A DNA stretch of 11,164 bases from Francisellaceae bacterium (GTDB taxonomy: Bacteria > Pseudomonadota > Gammaproteobacteria > Berkiellales > Berkiellaceae). The DNA lies in contig JAHFQG010000015.1 in the NCBI GenBank assembly GCA_023266415.1, positions 5,038 through 16,201 of the forward strand. Direction: 5' to 3'. Positions within the stretch are counted from its first letter, which is position 1, and the number at the start of each line of letters is the position of its first letter. Made by a program: the position numbers and the translations under genes. The notes beneath the pieces were generated by a model. It was not told where the DNA came from and ran no database searches. It saw only the letters and a list, made by a program, of their open reading frames with translations. Shown here one piece after another: positions 1 to 6,968 of this stretch.

Positions 1-669
1 AGGGAATCCAATGGGTCCGGGATGAGCATCTGAATCGTTGTCAAAATTACCAGATAGTTCCGTTCTAAAAATTTGCATCCCTTTGCCATCGGGTCCATTT
101 GGATCAGCGAACAGCATTAATTGTTGATACATTTCCTTTGATTCTTCACTCAATCCAGCGTAGTAACCGGGTAGTTTTTTTTCAAACTGATCTTTCGATA
201 GTTTTAAAACTGTGTCATTATCCGTCATAGAGTAAATCAACATTCTTTGAAGAGCAGTGCTGTCCTGATCATCGTAGTCCACAATGTTATTGTTTTCCGA
301 CATGGTATAAAAATAACTCATTACTTCAATTAAATAAGCAACTTTTTGAGTAAAAAACTCTTTCTGCAAATCGACATTTTGGATCCCATAAGCTTTTTCC
401 ACATAGGTCATAAAGTTTTTTTCAAAATTCATAAAAGACAGCACATAATTGTCTGATCCTGTTCCGGTCTTGTTGACCTCCTCTATCTGACTTATCAAAA
501 CCTTTGCAAGGACATAATTATGTTCATCATATTCTCCAATATGATAAAGGCTCATATACGAAATTCCGGGTGGACTGCTAAGCGAATGACCTGGTATATA
601 AACTAATGGCATAATACTTGGTTCATGCAAATGGGGGATGGTAGAAACCTTAATTGAATTAGCATCGTT
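1..669 (-). other. Post-RTX segment of unknown function, continues off window
   Basis: Residues 2078-2300 follow the last RTX motif and are still open at the window edge. They are not glycine-rich and look mostly helical, with Met, Tyr and acidic residues frequent, for example YHIGEYDEHNYVLAKVLISQ and SYFYTMSENNNIVDYDD. Type I secretion signals usually lie within the last 50-60 or so residues after the RTX block, so a tail already over 220 residues long suggests an additional domain. No catalytic motif is recognised. Confidence 0.55.
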
Positions 670-3600
670 TAAGAAAACGATGTCAGACCCCCACCCCGAT
701 ATCACGGTATCATTACCAGAACCCGCTAATACCAAGGAACCCGCTTTAGTGGCCACATTGGTATTTTGAGTATTGATAATATCATTACCACTTCCCCCCA
801 CCAAAATATCTGTGATATTTCCTATGGATTCAATATCTCTGGTGTTAGCATGCATGGTTCCCATTCTTGTCACATCATCGTGCGTGTACTTGGCATTATC
901 AGATTCCATGATATTAAACTTAGTCCAGCTTGACGTTCGATTCCCTAGCCAAAAGTCATACGACTGGCCAACATCAACAGTATTATTGATGGTCATACCG
1001 GTGGTACCTTGGGCGTAAAGAACGTCATTCCCCGCACCGGCTTGTAGGAAATCGCGTCCTCGCCCCCCCACTAAAAAGTCGTTGCCTCCCGAACTCATGT
1101 TAGTTTCTGAAATTTTATCACTTTTTGCGTTCCCAATGACGGTATCGTCTCCTTTTCCAGGTTGGACAGTTTTGGTAACATTTGCCCCAATCACATCGAA
1201 ATTAGCGGTATCGCCCGTTTGTACAACGGTATTATTGGTGACCGTGGTAGGTCGGTGTTCGAAATCTATCCCTATTGTAGCATTCGCGCTGCCTGAAAGT
1301 GAATATTTGTAGTTGTAGGGATCAGCTGGAATTTTTTCTGTGACGGAATAGGATTCGGCGAACACTTTTATAGTATCAGCCCAATTTGGCGTTGCAGAAT
1401 TGGCGATTTCCGTATAAATGTTTTTGTTAAATGTCAAACTAACTTCATCGTTAATAACCCCATGCGTTGCGGAATCGAATGCTTTTGTGAGGGTATCGGG
1501 TTTACCATTCACTCCTTTATGAAAAACCCATCCGTTTAGAGAATCGACGGGTACGCCATTGGTATCAAATACCACATTCCCTTTATCATCCACGACAAAG
1601 GCTTTGCCCCAATTGTATGCAGCATCTTTAGGTAATTCAATGGTCACATATCGTTTCGCGGAGGAAGAGCCATCATCGAATTTTAAATGAATGGGTATGG
1701 TTATTTTATCAACGGCATAAGTATCAGCAGCAGTGCCCGAAATATAGCGTCCAGTTTCATCGTGGGGGGTATAGTTGGCGGTAACAGTAGGGGAGGGGGT
1801 ACTACTGTCAATACTCAGTGTATTGCCCGCGTTTGCAAAAATTTGAACATCACTTGATGTATAAATAGGTTGACCTCTTTCATTCGTTGTGCTAACTGAC
1901 AATGTAAAATCGTCACCCGAGTTGCTTTGTATGTACACATTGGGGTCTAATGTAACGGTGTGCTTCACGCCATTGGCATCGGTGTATTGTTTATCATGGT
2001 ATTGCACCCAAGCGGTTTGTAGGGCATTACCACTTAGGGTATAGGTGACGGTATCTCCCCGCACGACTTTGCTAAAGTTATCACCCAATTCATTAAAAAA
2101 CAAATCCGGTGGGTTTTGGGGGTCGATATTTTTAAAGCTGATGGTGATTTTCACACCATCGTCGCTTAAATCGTGTCCTGTCAGGGCGGCCAGGGCATCA
2201 TCAATACTAATTTTAGCCAGATTACCTGCCTTCACATTGTCAGCCAATTTTTTGGCCAAAGCTGCTTGAGCGGTTACATCATTGACAACAGCAGTCCCTT
2301 GTGCGGACAAAACATCTAAAGTTGAATGGAATTTATTTAGCTCTATAACTTGTGTGCCAAAAACTGCTGTTTCTTTGGTCGTTTGAACATTGTCCGTTAA
2401 ATTATATTCTAATCCGCTGCCGCCGGCATTCGCTCCCCGCACGGTGGCATTTTCGGTGGTAGTTGCTTCTGCGATAACGGTCATATTTTGTGTAAATACA
2501 TTTCCCAACAATAAATTTCCTCCTATCCCGGAGGGTAACACATTGATGGGAATTTGTATGTAAAATTGTGTTGACACGTCGCTTGAAGTATTATTGGGGA
2601 GATCTTTCACAAAGGTCAATCCACTGACGTTTATCCAGCCATCTGACTCTTTCGGTAAATAAGGCCCTACCACACGATTAAAGTCCACCATATTAGCGAT
2701 GGGCTTTCCAGCATTTGGATCGCCCGGAGGGTATACAAATTTGCTGGGGTCTAGAGTCACCGTAATTTTAGAGTCTTCTCCTCCTTTAGCGTTTGGAAAA
2801 TGAGCATTCACATCGAAATAAATTTTAGCATATGTCCCTGTCAGGGTTTTACCCACATTGAGCAAATCGGGTGGATTAACAATAAGGCTCAAGTGAGGAT
2901 GAATATCGATGATGGGCTTTGTAGCCGAAGCATCAACAATAAAGTTTTGAGTGGACATTAAATCAATCTTATCCAATGTTCTACTTAACGTATTATCACT
3001 TGATTCATGGGGAACCGTAGAGTTTACTTTGATAGAAAAATCAGCGTCCAGTCCAGGAGCAGAAGTAACAAACAAAGTCGAATTTTTTGAATCGGTTTTA
3101 TTATTTTCCCAAGCTTCATAAATAGCTTGTAAATCATCTCCCTTTATCTCTTCAACAATTTGTCGAACTGTACTGTTTGTCGTAATCAAACTGCTTTTTG
3201 TTAGGTCACCAACGATCTGACCTCCGCCATATAGTATGGGCATAGCGCCAGCTGGATAGGTGGCAAAAAACTCGGCTTTGATGGAAGCACTGTTGAATAA
3301 ATCTGCCTTAATTGCCGCTTCTAAGACGTCCCCGGGGGTACCTTTAGGGAAATCCTGATATCCATTGACAATCGCTTGTTTTAATAGGATACCCAATGTC
3401 TTTTCTAAAGCTTGTAACGTTTGGGTGATATCCACAGAGATGGCCTGATGGTTTTTGACAGCAGCCTCAGGGTCAAAGGGATGGGTTGCCGTAATTTCTT
3501 GGGTAAGTTCGGTTAAATGAGGTTTTAAATCAAAAGCAGATACTGTCACTTTGAGATCAGCTGTTGTGGTTTGGGTAGCATCGGTTGTATAGACTGATCC

Positions 3601-6600
3601 ATGGTCTACCACTGTAATAGACAATTTAGGTGTGAGTGTCATTTCTGACTTACCTACAGGCATACTCATATAGGGCAGAGCCGCCGCATTAAAACTGACG
3701 TCAATGGGCAAATTACTGAAATCGCCTTTAGCGGCCTTTATTTCCTCCCCTGTAAAAGTACGGGTAGCCACACCAGTGGTGGCATCCAACTGCCAAGGAG
3801 CTCCCACCCGAACATCTAAGGGGGTATCGCCGGGAAGAAGTCCTCCCTTCACCAATGCCATAAAATTGGGCAGTGTAATTGAGACCGTCATACTTTCGGA
3901 GCCATCCGAATCCCGAAGTTTTATATGGGCATCTAGGGGTACATTGACTCTGTTGTTAGTTAACTGGAATATCGTGGAAGTATCATGTTGAGTGATGCTG
4001 GGAGTCCCTACAAACCCACTGACTACTGGATCTACCAACATGGCTTGGTGGGGATAAACCACATTGGTAGCCACTTCGCCCTTTGCATTCAGCGTATTCA
4101 TTTGAACATCAATGTCATAATACCCCGATCCAAAAACGGGCATCACCAAATTCACAACGCTGGGGCCCCCCTTTTGATACGCCTGATATAAATTAATCAA
4201 GTCAGTTCCATGAATATCAATGGTATTCGCATTCATTCCTGCGGTTAAGTGTAATTGTTTTCCTTGGTACGTTAAAATCAAATTAGGGTTACTCGCATCA
4301 TCTGGATTAACCGTCAAAATAAAATGGATATTTGCTTTAGGGTCTTTACTCAGTTGCGTAAAAGCATCTTTAAGTGAGAAAGCCAACATGTTATCGACAG
4401 AAGGGGGATCACTCTTAACGGGTGTTGTATCAGTCTTATCTTCTGTTGAACCATAAATTGGGGTTTTTTTACCGGTAACATCGTTAGTAAAGAATAGTTC
4501 TGGGGTAGATTTTTTGGGGGTGCTATTTTTACTCGTATCCGTCTTTTCAATATCCGCAGATGACAACATGACGGATGATTTAGATCCCGTTCCCGTATTC
4601 TGAGCAATGGGAGGCGGTGCTTGGGCCGTCATTCCTGTTTGCAATTCTTTAAATTTTAACACCTGTGCTGGTATGGGTATGTCAACCTGTGACATTTGTT
4701 GTGTGCGTACATTATTAGCCAAATTATCGTCATTATCCCCAGAGGTTACCTGCAAGGTACTGGTGATACTGGCCTCAAAAGTCAAAGAGCCTGCCAATGA
4801 TGTCAGAGTTTTGGTATCTACTTGGAGATCGACGGGTAATGTCATACTGTGAATGTTTTGCATGGCCTCGGCACTGAGGGTTCCTTGTAGTGTACGAGAT
4901 CCGTCCGCGTTGGTGATGATTTTCCAAGTATCTTGGGTTCCTGTGAGCTGCCACTGGGCATTGCCGGGTAAAGGAATATTAATTTCATAAGATTCTTGGT
5001 GGTTCATGCCCAGAAGAACAGCCTTCACATCCAGATGGATGTGTGACACCTCTGGACCTACGCTACGAACCGATGCGTTTAAAGAGGCACTGATATCCCA
5101 GCCTTCCACCATATTATCCACAACCACGGGAATGGGTGGGAAAGTCAGATTGTCCATGGTGCCTATATTCATTGTGCTAACTTGAACTTGAAAATCCGCG
5201 CCTGAGCCGGCATTGGGGAATATTTGCATCATAAAATTATTGATACTTTGTCCCGATTGCAGGGCTGTATAAATGGTATTTAATTCGGTTGCCGTCAGGG
5301 TTAATATGCCATCTTTTGACTCTACTAAATTCTTCTCGGTGGATCTATCAATTAAACAGACATTGGCCGTAGGTCCTACCTCAATTTTTACAATAGCATC
5401 ATCCCCAAAAGAGCCATGAGCCGCATCCCCCAGCAATTGAATGAAAGAATCTATGAGCACTGTATGCGAATACCGTACATCCCCTAACTCATTCAAATCG
5501 GGGCTCCCCAGCCTGGAGTGCTCTGTTAAAATAGAAATGGGTTGTAAAATATCTAAGCCAGGTAACACAGTAGGGGTTTGAATGATACTTTCCAGTTTTG
5601 AATTATTGGAAGAATCTAATTCTTGATCGCTTGAATTGGAAACGCTGTTCACGTTGACGGTAATTGAATCCCCATAGTTTGAAGGATTTTTAAGATAATC
5701 ACTTAAAGGCACTTGAAAGGGGATAGTGAGTTGGAGGTTATCTAGGCCTGGGGGAACCACAATGGTGAGGGTATATTGTGTGGGGTCAAATTCCCATCCA
5801 GCTTGTAGTTGTTCAGCGGTTAATGTCCAGCCTGATTTTTCGGGCAGGTTAATGGTGATGGTATGGGTTTCTGAGGCGTCCGCAAATTTCAAATTAAGTT
5901 CTGTACTTAACTCTACTTTTTCAGCTTTCACTAGGGTGTGTAAGGTCACCATATCGGATATGTGGGCCATATCGGATGATTGTTGGTTGGATAACAAACC
6001 ATCTGCTCGTGAATCGACGATAACCGGTTGTTGGTATTGGTACAACATATTCTGATCGGCATCGTATAGGGTACTAATCACCATAAAATCTTGGTCGTTG
6101 GGCACGCCAGGTAAGTTGATACAGGTGCTGATTTTAAGTCCCCCCTCTTCCAATAAGAGAGCCGCATCGGCTTTCTGAAGGACAACCATGCCTGTGTTGG
6201 GGTCAAATTCAAAGTGACCGGGTGCGTTATTGAGGATAATGCCTGGGGGATCGACATGAATTTCAAGGGTTTGGGCGCTGCTATTCGGATCGGCCAAAAT
6301 GGCTAAGGCTTTTTTGAGAGAAATGAAAATGATATCATCGCTCACAGATTGTGCCATACCCTCTATTTGATAGGCATGGTTGATAGATCCTTCCGTCATT
6401 TGAGCGGGTCTACCCATAAACACACGTGATGCTGCGGGCACAAATTCTTTTATATAGGGGGGAACAAACACATGGTCAGGAGGAACGGGTCGGCTGATAA
6501 TATCTTCAACGGAAATAACGGTTTGGATGCCACTTACCATGGTTTCGGCATGGGCCATCCGTATATTAGTGCCTAAGATTGTATGCGACTCGACCGGCTG

Positions 6601-6900
6601 AGTCTCTTTGACATCCGCATGATGCCCAGCTTTCTTCTCTGCCAATTGCTCTTGTTCTGCTTGTGCAATGGCGGTGAGATCTTCCTCTGCCATTTGAACC
6701 AGCATGGCTTCAAAATCTTTGGCATCCATCAGGGTGATGCCGCCTTGGCTGGCATCGATGGTTTCATTGGCGTATATAAAATCGCCCGGAAATAAGGTAC
6801 GGCTATTCCCGTTGGCATCCACTGCCTTAACGGTCCCTTCTATATTTTGTACACAGCCTACGGCAGGGAAGCCAGCTGCGTTTTGGGGTAGGTTCGCCAT
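1..6900 (-). CDS. Giant LapA/RTX-type surface adhesin, C-terminus off the left edge
   Basis: This is one open minus-strand frame of 2300 codons with no stop before the window edge. It is probably a type I-secreted adhesin held at the outer membrane. Residues about 15-60 resemble the LapA retention module (IEGTVKAVDANG, then RTLFPGD). Residues about 190-1905 hold five degenerate composite units. Residues about 1913-2077 carry RTX calcium-binding motifs (GKGDD, GGNDFLVGG, GAGND, GGSGNDII, GSGNDTV). Residues 2078-2300 are not RTX. I see only three cysteines, near the N-terminus and in the first two units, as expected for an exported adhesin. No cleavable Sec signal is visible, which fits type I export. 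The start at 6900 follows AGAGGA with a 7-nt gap. An in-frame ATG at 6936 would add 12 residues but lacks a ribosome binding site. The class call is firm; ligand and exact family are unknown. No secretion genes (lapBCE, lapD, lapG) are visible in the window. Confidence 0.88.
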   Translation of the reverse strand, partial: MANLPQNAAGFPAVGCVQNIEGTVKAVDANGNSRTLFPGDFIYANETIDASQGGITLMDAKDFEAMLVQMAEEDLTAIAQAEQEQLAEKKAGHHADVKETQPVESHTILGTNIRMAHAETMVSGIQTVISVEDIISRPVPPDHVFVPPYIKEFVPAASRVFMGRPAQMTEGSINHAYQIEGMAQSVSDDIIFISLKKALAILADPNSSAQTLEIHVDPPGIILNNAPGHFEFDPNTGMVVLQKADAALLLEEGGLKISTCINLPGVPNDQDFMVISTLYDADQNMLYQYQQPVIVDSRADGLLSNQQSSDMAHISDMVTLHTLVKAEKVELSTELNLKFADASETHTITINLPEKSGWTLTAEQLQAGWEFDPTQYTLTIVVPPGLDNLQLTIPFQVPLSDYLKNPSNYGDSITVNVNSVSNSSDQELDSSNNSKLESIIQTPTVLPGLDILQPISILTEHSRLGSPDLNELGDVRYSHTVLIDSFIQLLGDAAHGSFGDDAIVKIEVGPTANVCLIDRSTEKNLVESKDGILTLTATELNTIYTALQSGQSINNFMMQIFPNAGSGADFQVQVSTMNIGTMDNLTFPPIPVVVDNMVEGWDISASLNASVRSVGPEVSHIHLDVKAVLLGMNHQESYEINIPLPGNAQWQLTGTQDTWKIITNADGSRTLQGTLSAEAMQNIHSMTLPVDLQVDTKTLTSLAGSLTFEASITSTLQVTSGDNDDNLANNVRTQQMSQVDIPIPAQVLKFKELQTGMTAQAPPPIAQNTGTGSKSSVMLSSADIEKTDTSKNSTPKKSTPELFFTNDVTGKKTPIYGSTEDKTDTTPVKSDPPSVDNMLAFSLKDAFTQLSKDPKANIHFILTVNPDDASNPNLILTYQGKQLHLTAGMNANTIDIHGTDLINLYQAYQKGGPSVVNLVMPVFGSGYYDIDVQMNTLNAKGEVATNVVYPHQAMLVDPVVSGFVGTPSITQHDTSTIFQLTNNRVNVPLDAHIKLRDSDGSESMTVSITLPNFMALVKGGLLPGDTPLDVRVGAPWQLDATTGVATRTFTGEEIKAAKGDFSNLPIDVSFNAAALPYMSMPVGKSEMTLTPKLSITVVDHGSVYTTDATQTTTADLKVTVSAFDLKPHLTELTQEITATHPFDPEAAVKNHQAISVDITQTLQALEKTLGILLKQAIVNGYQDFPKGTPGDVLEAAIKADLFNSASIKAEFFATYPAGAMPILYGGGQIVGDLTKSSLITTNSTVRQIVEEIKGDDLQAIYEAWENNKTDSKNSTLFVTSAPGLDADFSIKVNSTVPHESSDNTLSRTLDKIDLMSTQNFIVDASATKPIIDIHPHLSLIVNPPDLLNVGKTLTGTYAKIYFDVNAHFPNAKGGEDSKITVTLDPSKFVYPPGDPNAGKPIANMVDFNRVVGPYLPKESDGWINVSGLTFVKDLPNNTSSDVSTQFYIQIPINVLPSGIGGNLLLGNVFTQNMTVIAEATTTENATVRGANAGGSGLEYNLTDNVQTTKETAVFGTQVIELNKFHSTLDVLSAQGTAVVNDVTAQAALAKKLADNVKAGNLAKISIDDALAALTGHDLSDDGVKITISFKNIDPQNPPDLFFNELGDNFSKVVRGDTVTYTLSGNALQTAWVQYHDKQYTDANGVKHTVTLDPNVYIQSNSGDDFTLSVSTTNERGQPIYTSSDVQIFANAGNTLSIDSSTPSPTVTANYTPHDETGRYISGTAADTYAVDKITIPIHLKFDDGSSSAKRYVTIELPKDAAYNWGKAFVVDDKGNVVFDTNGVPVDSLNGWVFHKGVNGKPDTLTKAFDSATHGVINDEVSLTFNKNIYTEIANSATPNWADTIKVFAESYSVTEKIPADPYNYKYSLSGSANATIGIDFEHRPTTVTNNTVVQTGDTANFDVIGANVTKTVQPGKGDDTVIGNAKSDKISETNMSSGGNDFLVGGRGRDFLQAGAGNDVLYAQGTTGMTINNTVDVGQSYDFWLGNRTSSWTKFNIMESDNAKYTHDDVTRMGTMHANTRDIESIGNITDILVGGSGNDIINTQNTNVATKAGSLVLAGSGNDTVISGWGSDIVFLNDANSIKVSTIPHLHEPSIMPLVYIPGHSLSSPPGISYMSLYHIGEYDEHNYVLAKVLISQIEEVNKTGTGSDNYVLSFMNFEKNFMTYVEKAYGIQNVDLQKEFFTQKVAYLIEVMSYFYTMSENNNIVDYDDQDSTALQRMLIYSMTDNDTVLKLSKDQFEKKLPGYYAGLSEESKEMYQQLMLFADPNGPDGKGMQIFRTELSGNFDNDSDAHPGPIGFP
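670..1164 (-). other. Split RTX calcium-binding repeat region
   Basis: Residues about 1913-2077 of the giant protein carry Gly/Asp nonapeptide motifs of the RTX family, which fold into a calcium-bound beta roll outside the cell and help type I export. The first block includes GKGDDTVIG, GGNDFLVGGRGRDFLQ and AGAGNDVLY (residues about 1913-1962). The second includes LVGGSGNDII and LAGSGNDTVISGWGSDIVFL (residues about 2035-2077). About 70 residues of non-repeat sequence separate them, including DIESIGNITDIL, which resembles the linker strands often found between RTX blocks. The array is short for such a large protein. Confidence 0.85.
4393..4638 (-). other. Polar Ser/Thr/Lys/Pro-rich linker in the adhesin
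   Basis: Residues about 755-836 of the giant protein, between the second and third composite units, lack the hydrophobic alternation seen on both sides. They are rich in Ser, Thr, Lys, Asp and Pro, for example SKSSVMLSSADIEKTDTSKN followed shortly by a KSTPEL segment. This is most simply a flexible hinge that divides the stalk into a two-unit and a three-unit part. The domain boundary is judged by eye. Confidence 0.5.
5114..5122 (+). other. Isolated perfect DnaA-box sequence within the adhesin gene
   Basis: TTATCCACA, followed by a further A, is a third exact consensus box in the window, about 4.4 kb from the aroC pair. It lies within the coding sequence for NMVEGW near residue 594. A single 9-mer of this kind can arise by chance. 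Confidence 0.25.
6427..6900 (-). other. Retention-module-like N-terminal domain with candidate LapG site
   Basis: This covers residues 1-158 of the giant protein. In LapA-type adhesins the N-terminal module lodges in the TolC-like pore and keeps the protein on the cell until the periplasmic protease LapG cuts after a di-alanine. The visible sequence matches the module's usual opening: a short beta segment (IEGTVKAVD, residues 20-28), a basic turn (NSRTLFPGD, residues 32-40) and a second beta segment ending near ITLMDA at residue 60. A helix rich in Glu, Ala and Gln follows, at about residues 61-90. The only di-alanine in a plausible place that I see is PAAS at residues 155-158. It is near the known TAAG-like cleavage motif but ends in Ser. 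Family membership is inferred from pattern, and the cleavage site is a guess. Confidence 0.6.
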
Positions 6901-6907
6901 AGGTCGG

Positions 6908-6913
6908 TCCTCT
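6908..6913 (-). promoter_or_regulatory. Ribosome binding site of the giant adhesin gene
   Basis: On the minus strand AGAGGA lies 7 nt before the ATG at 6900. The alternative in-frame ATG at 6936 has no purine-rich stretch in front of it, only the palindrome arm, and an in-frame TAA lies at 6942-6940 just beyond. This favours the 6900 start. Confidence 0.7.
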
Positions 6914-6936
6914 GGTTCAAAGAGCTCTAATCTCAT

Positions 6937-6951
6937 TCGTTAGGCTAACGA
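6937..6951. promoter_or_regulatory. 15-bp operator-like palindrome between fimV and the adhesin gene
   Basis: The sequence TCGTTAG-G-CTAACGA is a perfect inverted repeat with 7-bp arms around a single central base. It sits in the 68-bp gap between the fimV stop and the adhesin start, 36 bp before the 6900 ATG. The near-zero loop makes an RNA hairpin terminator unlikely and no T-run follows, so a dimeric regulator site is the more natural reading. I cannot place a convincing -35/-10 pair around it. Confidence 0.4.
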
Positions 6952-6968
6952 CCGATGTTGAGAAAAGT

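Larger units (their letters stand above)
1186..6333 (-). repeat. Five degenerate composite repeats of about 290-375 residues in the adhesin
   Basis: Four landmarks recur in the same order. (a) A helix beginning with a Ser-x-x-x-Ala/Phe-like segment, near residues 194, 485, 841, 1194 and 1565. (b) A strand of the type DF-x-V-x-V-x-T at residues 271, 569, 927 (YYDIDV), 1287 and 1664. (c) A Val/Ile-Asp linker at 296, 595, 957, 1323 and 1698. (d) A Ser/Glu-rich turn leading into I-x-I-x-LP, at 344, 636, 1002, 1375 and 1745. Units 2-5 also share a helix motif L-x-x-(I/A/L)-(Y/W) with its aromatic residue at 544, 905, 1261 and 1631. Spacing from (b) to (c) is 25-36 residues and from (c) to (d) 41-52. 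The (d) segments resemble the DGSE-type beta repeats common in RTX adhesins. DNA identity between copies looks low, so the duplications are old. I do not recognise the unit as a named family. Confidence 0.7.

Noticed and set aside
6900..6936. Starting the giant gene at the in-frame ATG at 6936
   Set aside because: No ribosome site precedes it and the added 12 residues do not resemble the module, while AGAGGA precedes 6900. It remains possible.
773..6943. Several plus-strand frames of about 60-110 codons, and two short minus-strand frames, across the left 6.9 kb
   Set aside because: They overlap the 2300-codon minus-strand frame, have no recognisable domains or ribosome sites in common, and have the composition of reverse-strand shadows.
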